From: Drancourtella massiliensis
Lineage (GTDB): Bacteria; Bacillota; Clostridia; Lachnospirales; Lachnospiraceae
DNA: 64,000 bases
Direction of reading: 5' to 3'
NCBI RefSeq assembly: GCF_016900655.1
Contig: NZ_JACJKH010000014.1
Coordinates: 1-64,000 of the forward strand
The notes under the pieces: model-generated
What the model was told of the DNA's origin: nothing
What the model saw: the letters and a program-made list of their open reading frames with translations, nothing else
The model's database searches: none
Translations under genes and position numbers: made by a program
Shown: piece by piece, positions 52,681 through 60,343 of the stretch
Layout: each line of letters opens with the position of its first letter
Numbering within the stretch: position 1 is the stretch's first letter

Positions 52681-53437
52681 AATTATTATCGTTGATGATG
52701 ACAAATGGATGCAGGATATGATCCGGGACAAAATCAAAGAAACGGCGGACGCATTTCTGAACACACAACTTCTGGTTTTCTCATCGGGAGAAGCATTTCT
52801 GGAGTATGCGAAGACGCAGGAATACGGAGAGGAAGGGGATATCTTTTTTGTGGACATCGAACTTGGGAACGGGATGACCGGACTTGAATTTGGAAGGCTT
52901 CTGCGAAAAACATATCCGAACCGGGGACTTGTGTTCCTGACATCTCATACGGAATTTGCGCTGGAAAGCTATGAGATCGAGGCAGATCAGTATATCCTGA
53001 AAGAAACGATGGATGAGCGGCTGCCGCACATCCTGGAAAAACTCATGCGCCGGATGGGAGCAGAAAAAAATGAATATCTAATGCTGAAACGACAGGATGA
53101 ACCGGAAGAAAAAGAACAAAAAGTCTATTTCCGTGAAATTATTACCGTCCATAAGAAAAAGATGGGAAAATATGCAGAATATGCGACCTTCCACGGGAAC
53201 TTCAAAGAACGGATTCCTTTAAGCGAATTGATGAAAAAGCTGGACAGTAATGAATTTTTCCTTGCAGATCGAAGTAATATTATCAACCTCCGCAATGTCC
53301 AAAGTATCAAGGGCAATACGATCTACATGGAGGAAGGTCATGAACTGGAACTGAACCAGTACCGGATCGATGCAGCGAAGAAAAAGATTGAAGCTTACTG
53401 GAGGGAACGGGAATGGGACGACAAATTCATGGAATAG
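52673..53437 (+). CDS. AgrA-type response regulator with LytTR DNA-binding domain
   Basis: A 254-residue regulator: receiver with VDDDKWMQ at the start and phosphoacceptor Asp in FFVDIELG near residue 60, then a LytTR domain (about 145-245) with EYATFHGNFKERIPLSELMK and FFLADRSNIINLRNVQSI. LytTR proteins bind paired direct repeats about 21 bp apart, matching those at 51992 and 57993. It overlaps the kinase gene by 25 bases. Confidence 0.9.
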   Translation: MFKIIIVDDDKWMQDMIRDKIKETADAFLNTQLLVFSSGEAFLEYAKTQEYGEEGDIFFVDIELGNGMTGLEFGRLLRKTYPNRGLVFLTSHTEFALESYEIEADQYILKETMDERLPHILEKLMRRMGAEKNEYLMLKRQDEPEEKEQKVYFREIITVHKKKMGKYAEYATFHGNFKERIPLSELMKKLDSNEFFLADRSNIINLRNVQSIKGNTIYMEEGHELELNQYRIDAAKKKIEAYWREREWDDKFME

Positions 53438-54726
53438 TACTGATTCTGCTTTCCATCTGTGAGGTGTGGATGTGCTATCAGGTCTTATACCGGACGGTAT
53501 TGGAGAAGGAGCATCTGCGGAAATGGCAGAAGGTGCTGATCTGGGGGAATATCACTGTGTTGGGAATTCTCATGGGAATCAATCGGAAGATTATATTTTT
53601 CTCAACGCTCATGTTTGCTTTTAGCATTTTGGTTACTTGGCTATGTGCCTTGGGAGTAGAGCGTAAGAATGTGTTGATAAAATTGCAAATTATTATTTTA
53701 TATTACACAATCTTTGCTTTGCTAGATTTTTTCTTTGGATTTATAAGTATGGAAGTGATAGGGCAGCGATTTTTTGATGATATTTATAAGTTTTCACAGT
53801 CCATTGTACAATGCGTTTTATATTTAATATCAAGAGTATGCATTGCAGTCCTATTAATGAAGTGGGATCATCATGGATGGTACAGAAAGGACGACAGAAA
53901 TGTGTTGGTATGGCTTTGCATAGGGGGAGTGGCACTGCTACGAATCTATCAAAAGATATTAGGAAATATGGCCCTCGGTTCCATACTTATGAGAGGATGG
54001 GCGGCTGCTGTTTCTATGGTATTAGTGGCTGTGTTAACATCAGGCGTTTTTATCGTTTCCTATCGCTTCAAAATGCTGAAAAAAGAAAATGAGATGCTTT
54101 TGAACTTGGAAGAAATGTCCAAAAATCATGTAAAGGATTTGGAACAGATGATAGAGAAAAACCGAATCCTGACACACGATATGAAAAATCATCTTATTGT
54201 TTTGCAGGAGTATGGGAAAAAGGAGAAATGGGATTTACTCATGTCCTATTTAAATGAGATATCGGATGATCTTTATTGGGTGACAAAAGCCACGTGGACA
54301 CAAGTGGAAATTTTAGATATGCTTTTGAATCAGAAAAAGATGAAAGCAGAGTCAAAAGGGATTGCTTTTCACATCAAAGCAAGTACAATTGGGGAAGTAT
54401 CCATTACCGATACGGAAATTTGTTCGCTGTTTGGTAACTTGCTAGATAATGCAATAGAAGCATGCGAAAAGATCCAGTATAAAAAACGATGGATTGAAAT
54501 CCGTATTATGAGAAAATCTAAAATGCTATACATTACGATCGCCAATAGCATCGAAGAGTTCCCATTAGTACAAGAGGGCAAGTTGATTACCGGAAAAAAG
54601 GAAAAGCAGCGGCACGGTTATGGACTCAAAAGTGTGCAGCATGTTGTACGAAAGTATCGTGGCGATTTTGAATATCAGATTTGTGAAAAAGAATTTATTG
54701 TAACAATTAAATTTTGGAAATTATAG
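53413..54726 (+). CDS. AgrC-type sensor kinase
   Basis: A 437-residue kinase of the HPK10/GHKL class. About six membrane segments fill residues 1-215, the typical peptide-pheromone sensor layout, followed by the H-box LTHDMKNHLIVLQ (His near 256), N-box LFGNLLDNAIEAC and G-box GYGLKSV. The first 60 codons have the GC content of upstream genes; from about 53590 the sequence turns sharply AT-rich. It ends 17 bp before the peptide gene. Confidence 0.9.
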   Translation: MGRQIHGIVLILLSICEVWMCYQVLYRTVLEKEHLRKWQKVLIWGNITVLGILMGINRKIIFFSTLMFAFSILVTWLCALGVERKNVLIKLQIIILYYTIFALLDFFFGFISMEVIGQRFFDDIYKFSQSIVQCVLYLISRVCIAVLLMKWDHHGWYRKDDRNVLVWLCIGGVALLRIYQKILGNMALGSILMRGWAAAVSMVLVAVLTSGVFIVSYRFKMLKKENEMLLNLEEMSKNHVKDLEQMIEKNRILTHDMKNHLIVLQEYGKKEKWDLLMSYLNEISDDLYWVTKATWTQVEILDMLLNQKKMKAESKGIAFHIKASTIGEVSITDTEICSLFGNLLDNAIEACEKIQYKKRWIEIRIMRKSKMLYITIANSIEEFPLVQEGKLITGKKEKQRHGYGLKSVQHVVRKYRGDFEYQICEKEFIVTIKFWKL

Positions 54727-54743
54727 ATAAAGAGGAAAGTAAA

Positions 54744-54887
54744 ATGGGAGAAAAAGACTATCGCTATGTTGCGGGAGATTTAAAAACAGAACTGGATGAA
54801 GTGAATAGAATGGAAAAGAAAGAGACAGAAGAAGTACAGGAATTTACAAAGAATTGGGATTCTTTTTTGACGATTATTTGTTGCTAA
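54744..54887 (+). CDS. Lanthipeptide precursor or lanthionine signal peptide, 47 residues
   Basis: Starts MGEKDYRYVAGDLKTELDEV after AGAGGAAAG. A charged, Glu-rich leader leads to a C-terminus NWDSFLTIICC, with Ser40, Thr43, Cys46 and Cys47 as possible ring partners and Thr35 as another dehydration site. The tail recalls lacticin 481/ruminococcin A peptides that end in FLFTCC, but the TxSxEC ring motif and a double-Gly cleavage site are missing. LanM follows directly. The position after an AgrC-type kinase gene fits a pheromone as well as a bacteriocin. Confidence 0.75.
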   Translation: MGEKDYRYVAGDLKTELDEVNRMEKKETEEVQEFTKNWDSFLTIICC

Positions 54888-54897
54888 CTATTTTAAG

Positions 54898-54930
54898 AGC
54901 AGGATGTTCATACGAGCATCCTGCTTTTTT
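54898..54930 (+). terminator. Attenuator between peptide and lanM
   Basis: AGCAGGATG...CATCCTGCT with a 10-nt loop and TTTTT, immediately before the lanM ribosome binding site. It would give more peptide than synthetase transcript. Confidence 0.75.
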
Positions 54931-54940
54931 GGAGGAAATT

Positions 54941-57900
54941 ATGAAAGATACCTATTTATGGGAAAGAGATTATATACATGATCATGTGATATCAGTCAAT
55001 GAAGAGAAAGAGAAATACTGGGATCAGCTTTTAGGAGAAACTATGGTGGCAGAACTGCGGAAGCGATATCCAGAATTTCAGGCATATCTAGAAGATTGGA
55101 TATTTGAAGTAAAAAAAGAAGTTGACATGAGTGCCATGAATAAAGAATATCGGGAATGGACCGAGCCATCCTATGAGATACACAGAAACATAAGGGGGAC
55201 GAAACTGTTCTTTGCAGAATTTTACCAGCCTTTCTTGATAACAGGGATAGAGGAATTCAAACGTCAGTTAAATACCGGGAAAGAGCAGATCACTTCGGAC
55301 GTATATGAAGATTTTGGGGATGAACTGGCGGTCCGTCTGCAAAATATGGCACTTCGCACCTTGATTGCGGAAATGCATGGTTACAAGCAAAGGGGAATGC
55401 TAAAGGGAGCGGACTCGAAAGAGGAGTATCAGGACTTTTGCCGAATATGTGGAAGGAAAGAGTTTTTCTATTATATCGCAGACACCTATCCGGTATTGAG
55501 CCGATGTATCCGGGAGCGTATAGAGTGTCAGATCCAGTACTATGTAAAGGTACTAAAATGGTTCCGGGAAGATTCTGATAAAATCGGGAAACTCTTTTTT
55601 GATGGGGAGATTCCCGACAGGATCACAGGGATAGAATCGGGACTATCGGATCTTCATAACGGTGGGAAAGAAGTACTGAAAATATGTCTGGAAAACGGGA
55701 AAAAGATACTTTTAAAACCTCGTTCTATGAAGAATGAACAGTTTTTCACAAGGCTTCTGGGGTGGATCAGTGAAAGGACGGATTCAAGCCAGTATCATTA
55801 TAGAATCCTGTCCTGCCGCGATCATAGCTGGTGTGAAATCGTGGAATATCAAAGCTGTGAATCGGAGCAGGAGATCCGTCAGTATTATAGACGACTGGGA
55901 GAACAGCTCTTTCTCTCCTATCTCCTTGGAACGAGTGATATCCATGCGGAAAATCTGATTGCCTGTGGAGCATATCCGGTGATTGTGGATCTGGAAGCAT
56001 TGGCACGACCGGGGAAAGAGATACAGGCAGAGTCAGCGGAGGATGCAATTTATTCGTGGATCCGGGAATCGGTGATTGGAACAGGAATCCTGCCTTTTTA
56101 TGTGTGGAACAAAGAGGGAGAGGGAATTGACGGAAGTGCCATTCACAGTCAGAAAGGACAGAAGCTTCCATTTCAGATTCCGGCGGTGGCGGAAGAGGAG
56201 ACTTCCAACATGTATATCACCTACCGGGAGGGAGTTACTTCCGCAGGAAGGAATCTTGCATGGATGAAAGGAAAAGAGGAAACGATCGCGGCATATGTGG
56301 ACGATCTTCTTGTCGGATTTTCCGAGGCGTATCAGGCGGTGGAGAAAGAAAAAGGGAGCTTTCAAAGTGTTCTGGAAGAAGGGAAAGGACTTCAAAGCAG
56401 GGTTGTTTTGATGCATACGCAGCGGTACGCGATGCTGTTAAACAGTTCCTATCACCCGTCCCTTCTGATGGATGGAGCGGATCGGGAAATCTTCCTGTCT
56501 TCCATTGGACGGGGACGATGGAACAGGGAAGAGCGGATTGTCCGGGAAGAAGTCCGGGCATTGCTGCGGGGAGACATCCCATGCTTTTCCAATGGAATGG
56601 ATGAGAAGAGCTTATATGCCGGAGAGGAGAAGTGTGAGGAAGCCTTTTTTCAAAGGACAGCATACAGCCGGATTCTGGAACGTCTGGGAGGGATCGGTCA
56701 ATCGGACCGGAATAAGCAGTGTGATCTGATTCGTACATCCATGGAACTAATTCCGGAGAATAAAGAGAATTTTGTGAATCAGATATACGAAGTCAGAGCG
56801 GACAATGGATTTGGACGGACGATGGATAAGGAAAGCTTGAATCGGATCATCGCTGCACTGACAGACAGGTTGTGTACCTATGCGATCTGGAATCAGAAGA
56901 AGAGCGAGGTGAGCTGGCCTGTCCTTCATTTCGCTTCTTCCGGGAACTATGCGTGGCAGATCCGTCCGATGGGTGTTTACTTTTATGATGGATTAAGCGG
57001 GATGCTGCTTCTTACTACCGTGATGCAGGACAAACAGAAATCCGAAAGAATCGAGAGAATCCAGAAAGCGTTAAAGAGACAGTTGTTTCAATATACAGAT
57101 GAGGGGCTGGAAGACCTGAGGAATCTACAGTCCGGAAATACCGGGGCGTATACAGGGGAAGGTTCCATTGTCTATACCTATTTAAAACTATATCAGCTGA
57201 CAAAAGAATCGATTTATTTACAGTATGCCAGAAAACATGCGGAAATCGTTTCAAAAATCGTTCCGAAAGATACTTGTGCCGATCTGCTTGGAGGGAAAGC
57301 GGGGGCAGCATGGATCTTCCTGCAGATGTTTGAGCAGACGGGAGAAAAGAGATATGTGGGGGAGGCGGAAAAGGCAGTCTGTTCTATGCTTCCACAGGCA
57401 GTGAAGATGGATTGCGGAATCGGGTGGAAACCGGAAAGTGGAGAAATTCCGATTGGCGGTACAGCACATGGAAACGCAGGAATTTTGATGCCGGTGCTTG
57501 CACTTTGGGAATTTACGAAGAAACAGGAGTATGAAATCCTGGCAGAAGAGATCTGGGAATATGAAGAGAGCCTTTATCGTGAAGAAAGAGGAAACTGGAT
57601 CGATCGAGGGAAAGATAAGGAAGAAGGAGAAGATACAGTGGCATGGTGTCATGGAGCGGCTGGAATCTTACTCGCGAGGCTGTGGTGCTATCAACGTGTG
57701 ACGGACAGAACATGGAAGGAAAGGTTGAAAAACGATATTGAAAGAGCGTATCGAAAAACAGAAACATACTGGAAACGCGACAGTTGGAGTCTGTGTCACG
57801 GAACAGGCGGGAATCTGTGGATTATGGATATCGCGGATCGGATGCTAGGGAAGGAACAAAAAAACAGGATGGATATAGACGAATTCCGATTACTTCCGCA

Positions 57901-57982
57901 GGAGAGATTAAATCCGGGGATTATGGGCGGATATGGAGGGATATTACTTTATCTCTTAAAAAATAATCTGAAAATAAAATAA
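54941..57982 (+). CDS. lanM: Class II lanthipeptide synthetase LanM
   Basis: A 1013-residue bifunctional enzyme. The N-terminal dehydratase (about 90-570) has LLKPRSMK, GTSDIHAENLIA near 330 with PVIVDLEAL, and MHTQRYAMLLNSSYHPSLL. The C-terminal LanC-like cyclase (about 650-1013) has GGTAHGNAGIL, AWCHGAAGIL near 900 and SLCHGTGGNL near 950, supplying the Cys/Cys/His zinc site; it is of the CHG, not CCG, type. It dehydrates Ser/Thr and adds Cys to form lanthionines. ATG 54941 follows GGAGGAAATT; a TTG frame from 54854 overlaps the attenuator. Confidence 0.93.
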   Translation: MKDTYLWERDYIHDHVISVNEEKEKYWDQLLGETMVAELRKRYPEFQAYLEDWIFEVKKEVDMSAMNKEYREWTEPSYEIHRNIRGTKLFFAEFYQPFLITGIEEFKRQLNTGKEQITSDVYEDFGDELAVRLQNMALRTLIAEMHGYKQRGMLKGADSKEEYQDFCRICGRKEFFYYIADTYPVLSRCIRERIECQIQYYVKVLKWFREDSDKIGKLFFDGEIPDRITGIESGLSDLHNGGKEVLKICLENGKKILLKPRSMKNEQFFTRLLGWISERTDSSQYHYRILSCRDHSWCEIVEYQSCESEQEIRQYYRRLGEQLFLSYLLGTSDIHAENLIACGAYPVIVDLEALARPGKEIQAESAEDAIYSWIRESVIGTGILPFYVWNKEGEGIDGSAIHSQKGQKLPFQIPAVAEEETSNMYITYREGVTSAGRNLAWMKGKEETIAAYVDDLLVGFSEAYQAVEKEKGSFQSVLEEGKGLQSRVVLMHTQRYAMLLNSSYHPSLLMDGADREIFLSSIGRGRWNREERIVREEVRALLRGDIPCFSNGMDEKSLYAGEEKCEEAFFQRTAYSRILERLGGIGQSDRNKQCDLIRTSMELIPENKENFVNQIYEVRADNGFGRTMDKESLNRIIAALTDRLCTYAIWNQKKSEVSWPVLHFASSGNYAWQIRPMGVYFYDGLSGMLLLTTVMQDKQKSERIERIQKALKRQLFQYTDEGLEDLRNLQSGNTGAYTGEGSIVYTYLKLYQLTKESIYLQYARKHAEIVSKIVPKDTCADLLGGKAGAAWIFLQMFEQTGEKRYVGEAEKAVCSMLPQAVKMDCGIGWKPESGEIPIGGTAHGNAGILMPVLALWEFTKKQEYEILAEEIWEYEESLYREERGNWIDRGKDKEEGEDTVAWCHGAAGILLARLWCYQRVTDRTWKERLKNDIERAYRKTETYWKRDSWSLCHGTGGNLWIMDIADRMLGKEQKNRMDIDEFRLLPQERLNPGIMGGYGGILLYLLKNNLKIK

Positions 57983-57992
57983 CTAAAAAATT

Positions 57993-58060
57993 AGAGGACA
58001 GAAAAAATGAAGTCGAGGACAAAATATTGAAAAAAAAGCACCTGTGAATTAATGTATAAC
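57993..58060 (+). promoter_or_regulatory. LytTR-type operator repeats and promoter P2
   Basis: AGAGGACA at 57993 and CGAGGACA at 58014, again 21 bp apart, followed by -10 TATAAC at 58055-58060. The -10 is about five bp further from the repeats than in P1. Confidence 0.65.
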
Positions 58061-58099
58061 TAACAAAAAGAAGAAAAGGAAGAGACGAGGTGATACCGT

Positions 58100-58594
58100 A
58101 TGAAAAAGAAACTTTTATATTTATTTATAGTTATAGCTATCTTGGCCTGCATGTTGCTTATATGGTTATTGAAACCTGCTAAAAGCGAAAAGATAGTACA
58201 GGATTTTTTAAAGGAAGCGTTTACAAAATCGGAGAGTAATTCAGAGTTATATCAAAAGTTTCAAGAGTCTTCCGTTGTGATAGGTGAAGGAGTTAAATCG
58301 GAAATAGAAAAACAATCTCAAGAAAAGTCAAAGCAGGCAGAGCAAGCTTTTAAAGATACGTATGGAAGATATTTGAATGATGAAGGGATAGAAGATTTTA
58401 ACAATCAACTATTTGATTATTTTCTCGGTTTGTATAGTAAAGATGAGAAATGGGATGTTAAGGAAATTAAAGTTACAGAAGATAATAATAAATACAAATT
58501 CTATGTGTCTTTAGAGATGGATGATGGGGAAACAAAGGTTGAAGGAAGAATGGAGATTATAGATGGGAAAATTGGTAAAATCAGTATAACATGA
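58100..58594 (+). CDS. Membrane-anchored protein, first of two paralogues
   Basis: A 164-residue protein with one N-terminal membrane segment (LLYLFIVIAILACMLLIWLL) and an extracytoplasmic domain. Residues 85-164 (DTYGRYLNDEGIEDF, YKFYVSLEMDDGE, GRMEIIDGKIGKISI) resemble the lipoprotein at 59362 in order and spacing (MYGSYFTEEGIES, YYTFITELEYSIGE, GTALFEDGKIKNIYF). Driven by P2, so controlled with the lanthipeptide operon; immunity or peptide binding are options. Start after GAGGTGATACCGT. Confidence 0.7.
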   Translation: MKKKLLYLFIVIAILACMLLIWLLKPAKSEKIVQDFLKEAFTKSESNSELYQKFQESSVVIGEGVKSEIEKQSQEKSKQAEQAFKDTYGRYLNDEGIEDFNNQLFDYFLGLYSKDEKWDVKEIKVTEDNNKYKFYVSLEMDDGETKVEGRMEIIDGKIGKISIT

Positions 58595-58638
58595 TATCTT
58601 AATATATTATTAATGATTTTATTCAACTCATCAAGAAT

Positions 58639-58669
58639 AACGGATACGCAGTTTGTGCGTATCCGTTTT
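58639..58669 (+). terminator. Terminator with AACGGATACGC stem
   Basis: AACGGATACGCA/TGCGTATCCGTT plus TTT. The same stem recurs at 60080 after the paralogue. Confidence 0.85.
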
Positions 58670-58692
58670 AATATGTAAAATAAAATAATATT

Positions 58693-58752
58693 TTGAATCC
58701 GGAAATTATAGGCGGACATGGATGGGGCTTACTATATCTTCTGGCAAAATAA
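58693..58752 (+). pseudogene. Relic of a second LanM C-terminus
   Basis: Encodes LNPEIIGGHGWGLLYLLAK-stop, matching the LanM end LNPGIMGGYGGILLYLLKN. The flanking DNA also matches: the next 90 bases repeat the lanM/P2 junction at an offset of 784-785 bp. It shows a former tandem duplication or a lost second synthetase. Confidence 0.75.
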
Positions 58753-58777
58753 ACTGAAAATAAAAAGAATAGAAATC

Positions 58778-58900
58778 AAAGGACAGAAAAATAAATTAAA
58801 TAAAAGAGTATTGAAAAAACAATGTTGATGCATTAAAGTATAACTAACATAACAGAGAAAAAAGAAGGAATGAGATGATGCCGATGTATTTTAAAATTTA
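58778..58900 (+). promoter_or_regulatory. Decayed third copy of the operator/promoter region (P3)
   Basis: AAAGGACAGAAAAA at 58778 matches the first P2 repeat. The second repeat is degraded to TAAAAGAG, while TATTGAAAAAA and the -10 GTATAACTAAC (58838-58848) are kept. The frame that would follow (MYFKI-stop, from about 58892) is broken. Confidence 0.6.
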
Positions 58901-58981
58901 ATATTTTTTGATAAAAAGGCGTTTTGATAAGTAGGGGGATGGTATGAACAAGCTATTCGGCACCAGAAAGAGGTGAGAAGA

Positions 58982-59242
58982 TTGAAAAAAGAATTTAAAA
59001 TAAATTACCCGGCGATACTAGTGATCCTTACTGCAGTTGTATATGAGTTTATGTATAAACAAAATTTTTCTTCGCGCTGGCTCAATTTTGCATCAACGAT
59101 GTCTTCGGTCAGTTTTTCGATCTATCTGTTTTTTGAATGGAAAAAATCACGTCGCCGTTTTGAACTTATATGTTTTATACTTTCTTTAATACCAATATTT
59201 ATTATTGGAAGTTATGTAATCAGAGTTTTGATGAAACAATAG
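58982..59242 (+). CDS. Small membrane protein, 86 residues
   Basis: Starts at TTG 58982 after GAGGTGAG (GTG 58973 is the alternative). Three hydrophobic segments: YPAILVILTAVVYEFMY, SSVSFSIYLFFEW and FELICFILSLIPIFIIG. I do not recognise it. The setting between LanM and lipoprotein genes suggests a role in self-protection, as with other small lantibiotic-cluster membrane proteins; this is inference. Confidence 0.55.
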   Translation: MKKEFKINYPAILVILTAVVYEFMYKQNFSSRWLNFASTMSSVSFSIYLFFEWKKSRRRFELICFILSLIPIFIIGSYVIRVLMKQ

Positions 59243-59361
59243 ATGGAAAGGAAATCTGGAAGAACAGTTACTAAGCGACTTACACATGTGAATGATGTAA
59301 TGTTGTTATATGCGTACGAGATCATCCGGTAAATTACTATTCAATAGGAAGGAGCCTGAAA

Positions 59362-59931
59362 ATGAAGCACCAAACTATAAAGAGAATATTAGTATTCTCC
59401 CTGTGTGCAGTCATGATAAGTTTGTCAGGTTGTTCTAAGGGAGAAGAAAAACAAGAGCAAAAAGAGAAAGAAGTAGTAACTACGGTACTGGAAAAATTGT
59501 TTACAATTCCAAATCAGAAAATGCAGGATGCCTATGAAGAAGCAACGAAGATGGCAGAGCAGGCTGCTGCTGAGACAACAGAACCGGGTGCATATGGAGT
59601 ATATGATTTTCAAAAGTTACTGGAAGAAATGTACGGTTCCTATTTTACAGAGGAAGGAATTGAAAGTATACCATACTGGATTTATACGAATTTGAATGTA
59701 TATGCTGCGGATCGGGATGTGACAGTTACATTTAAAAATGCAGATGTTCAGCCGGAGGGAAGTTCTGAGGGAAATTATTATACATTTATAACTGAATTAG
59801 AGTATTCCATTGGCGAGAAAGAAGCAGTGTTCGAACAGAAAGGGACAGCACTGTTTGAAGATGGAAAGATCAAAAATATTTACTTTGCGGATGGGCTGAT
59901 GGCAGAGATTGAAAATCAACTGTTTATGTAA
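59362..59931 (+). CDS. Lipoprotein, second paralogue
   Basis: A 189-residue lipoprotein with lipobox LSGCS at about residue 24, then a Glu/Gln/Lys-rich helix and a C-terminal domain related to the protein at 58100 (see there). Start ATG 59362 follows AGGAAGGAGCC. It has the same terminator stem as its paralogue, so the pair probably arose by the duplication that also copied the lanM tail. Confidence 0.7.
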   Translation: MKHQTIKRILVFSLCAVMISLSGCSKGEEKQEQKEKEVVTTVLEKLFTIPNQKMQDAYEEATKMAEQAAAETTEPGAYGVYDFQKLLEEMYGSYFTEEGIESIPYWIYTNLNVYAADRDVTVTFKNADVQPEGSSEGNYYTFITELEYSIGEKEAVFEQKGTALFEDGKIKNIYFADGLMAEIENQLFM

Positions 59932-60302
59932 CAGTTGAGATTAAAATTAATGGGATGGAAATATAAACTTTAAGCTGATAATTTGACAGATAATATGATT
60001 ACATGGAGCGGATTGGAGTTAAAAAGACGGTACACTGGAAAGCGATGTAAACAGACTTGATTAAGAGCCGAATAGTATGAACGGATACGTGAAATTTCTG
60101 CGTATCCGTTTTTCATTATATTGTGAAACTTCCATATAATTCAATGATAGATGATGAAAGTTCTTAAAATAAATAATGATGTAAGGAAAATAAAAATTCA
60201 TGGATAGAAAAGAGAAACTCATGGTCAATTCGTTGATAAAGAATGACAATTTTGATAATGTCAGTAAAGAAGAAAATATATTATACATGAGGAGAAAATC
60301 GC
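59932..60302 (+). other. Gap with terminator, weak promoter and an overlapping small ORF
   Basis: Contains the terminator at 60080-60114, a weak TTGTGA/TGATAG pair (60121-60150, 18-bp spacer) and the start of a 47-codon frame at 60200. That frame begins MDRKEKLMVNSLIKND and ends inside the radical SAM gene at 60343. Confidence 0.4.
60080..60114 (+). terminator. Terminator after the lipoprotein paralogue
   Basis: AACGGATACG...CGTATCCGTTTTT, near-identical stem to that at 58639. Confidence 0.85.
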
Positions 60303-60343
60303 ATGGAAGAGACGGGATACACAGTCGGTCGTATGCGGCCTGA
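60200..60343 (+). CDS. Possible 47-residue protein overlapping the radical SAM gene
   Basis: Starts MDRKEKLMVNSLIKND; TAAGGA lies 13 bases upstream. It is hydrophilic and ends out of frame inside the maturase gene, after an Arg-rich tail that looks like off-frame sequence. CXXX-type maturation systems often encode a small accessory protein, but similarity cannot be judged here. Confidence 0.25.
   Translation: MDRKEKLMVNSLIKNDNFDNVSKEENILYMRRKSHGRDGIHSRSYAA

Noticed and set aside
54744-54887. Direct assignment of the peptide as ruminococcin A
   Set aside because: Only the C-terminal pattern is similar; the TxSxEC ring motif and double-Gly leader are missing.
54854-54940. N-terminal extension of LanM from a TTG
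   Set aside because: It overlaps the peptide gene and attenuator, and ATG 54941 has a clear GGAGGA.
58944-58974. Tiny frame starting MNKLFGTRKR
   Set aside because: Ten codons, ending at the start of the next gene; no evidence beyond a G-rich upstream patch.
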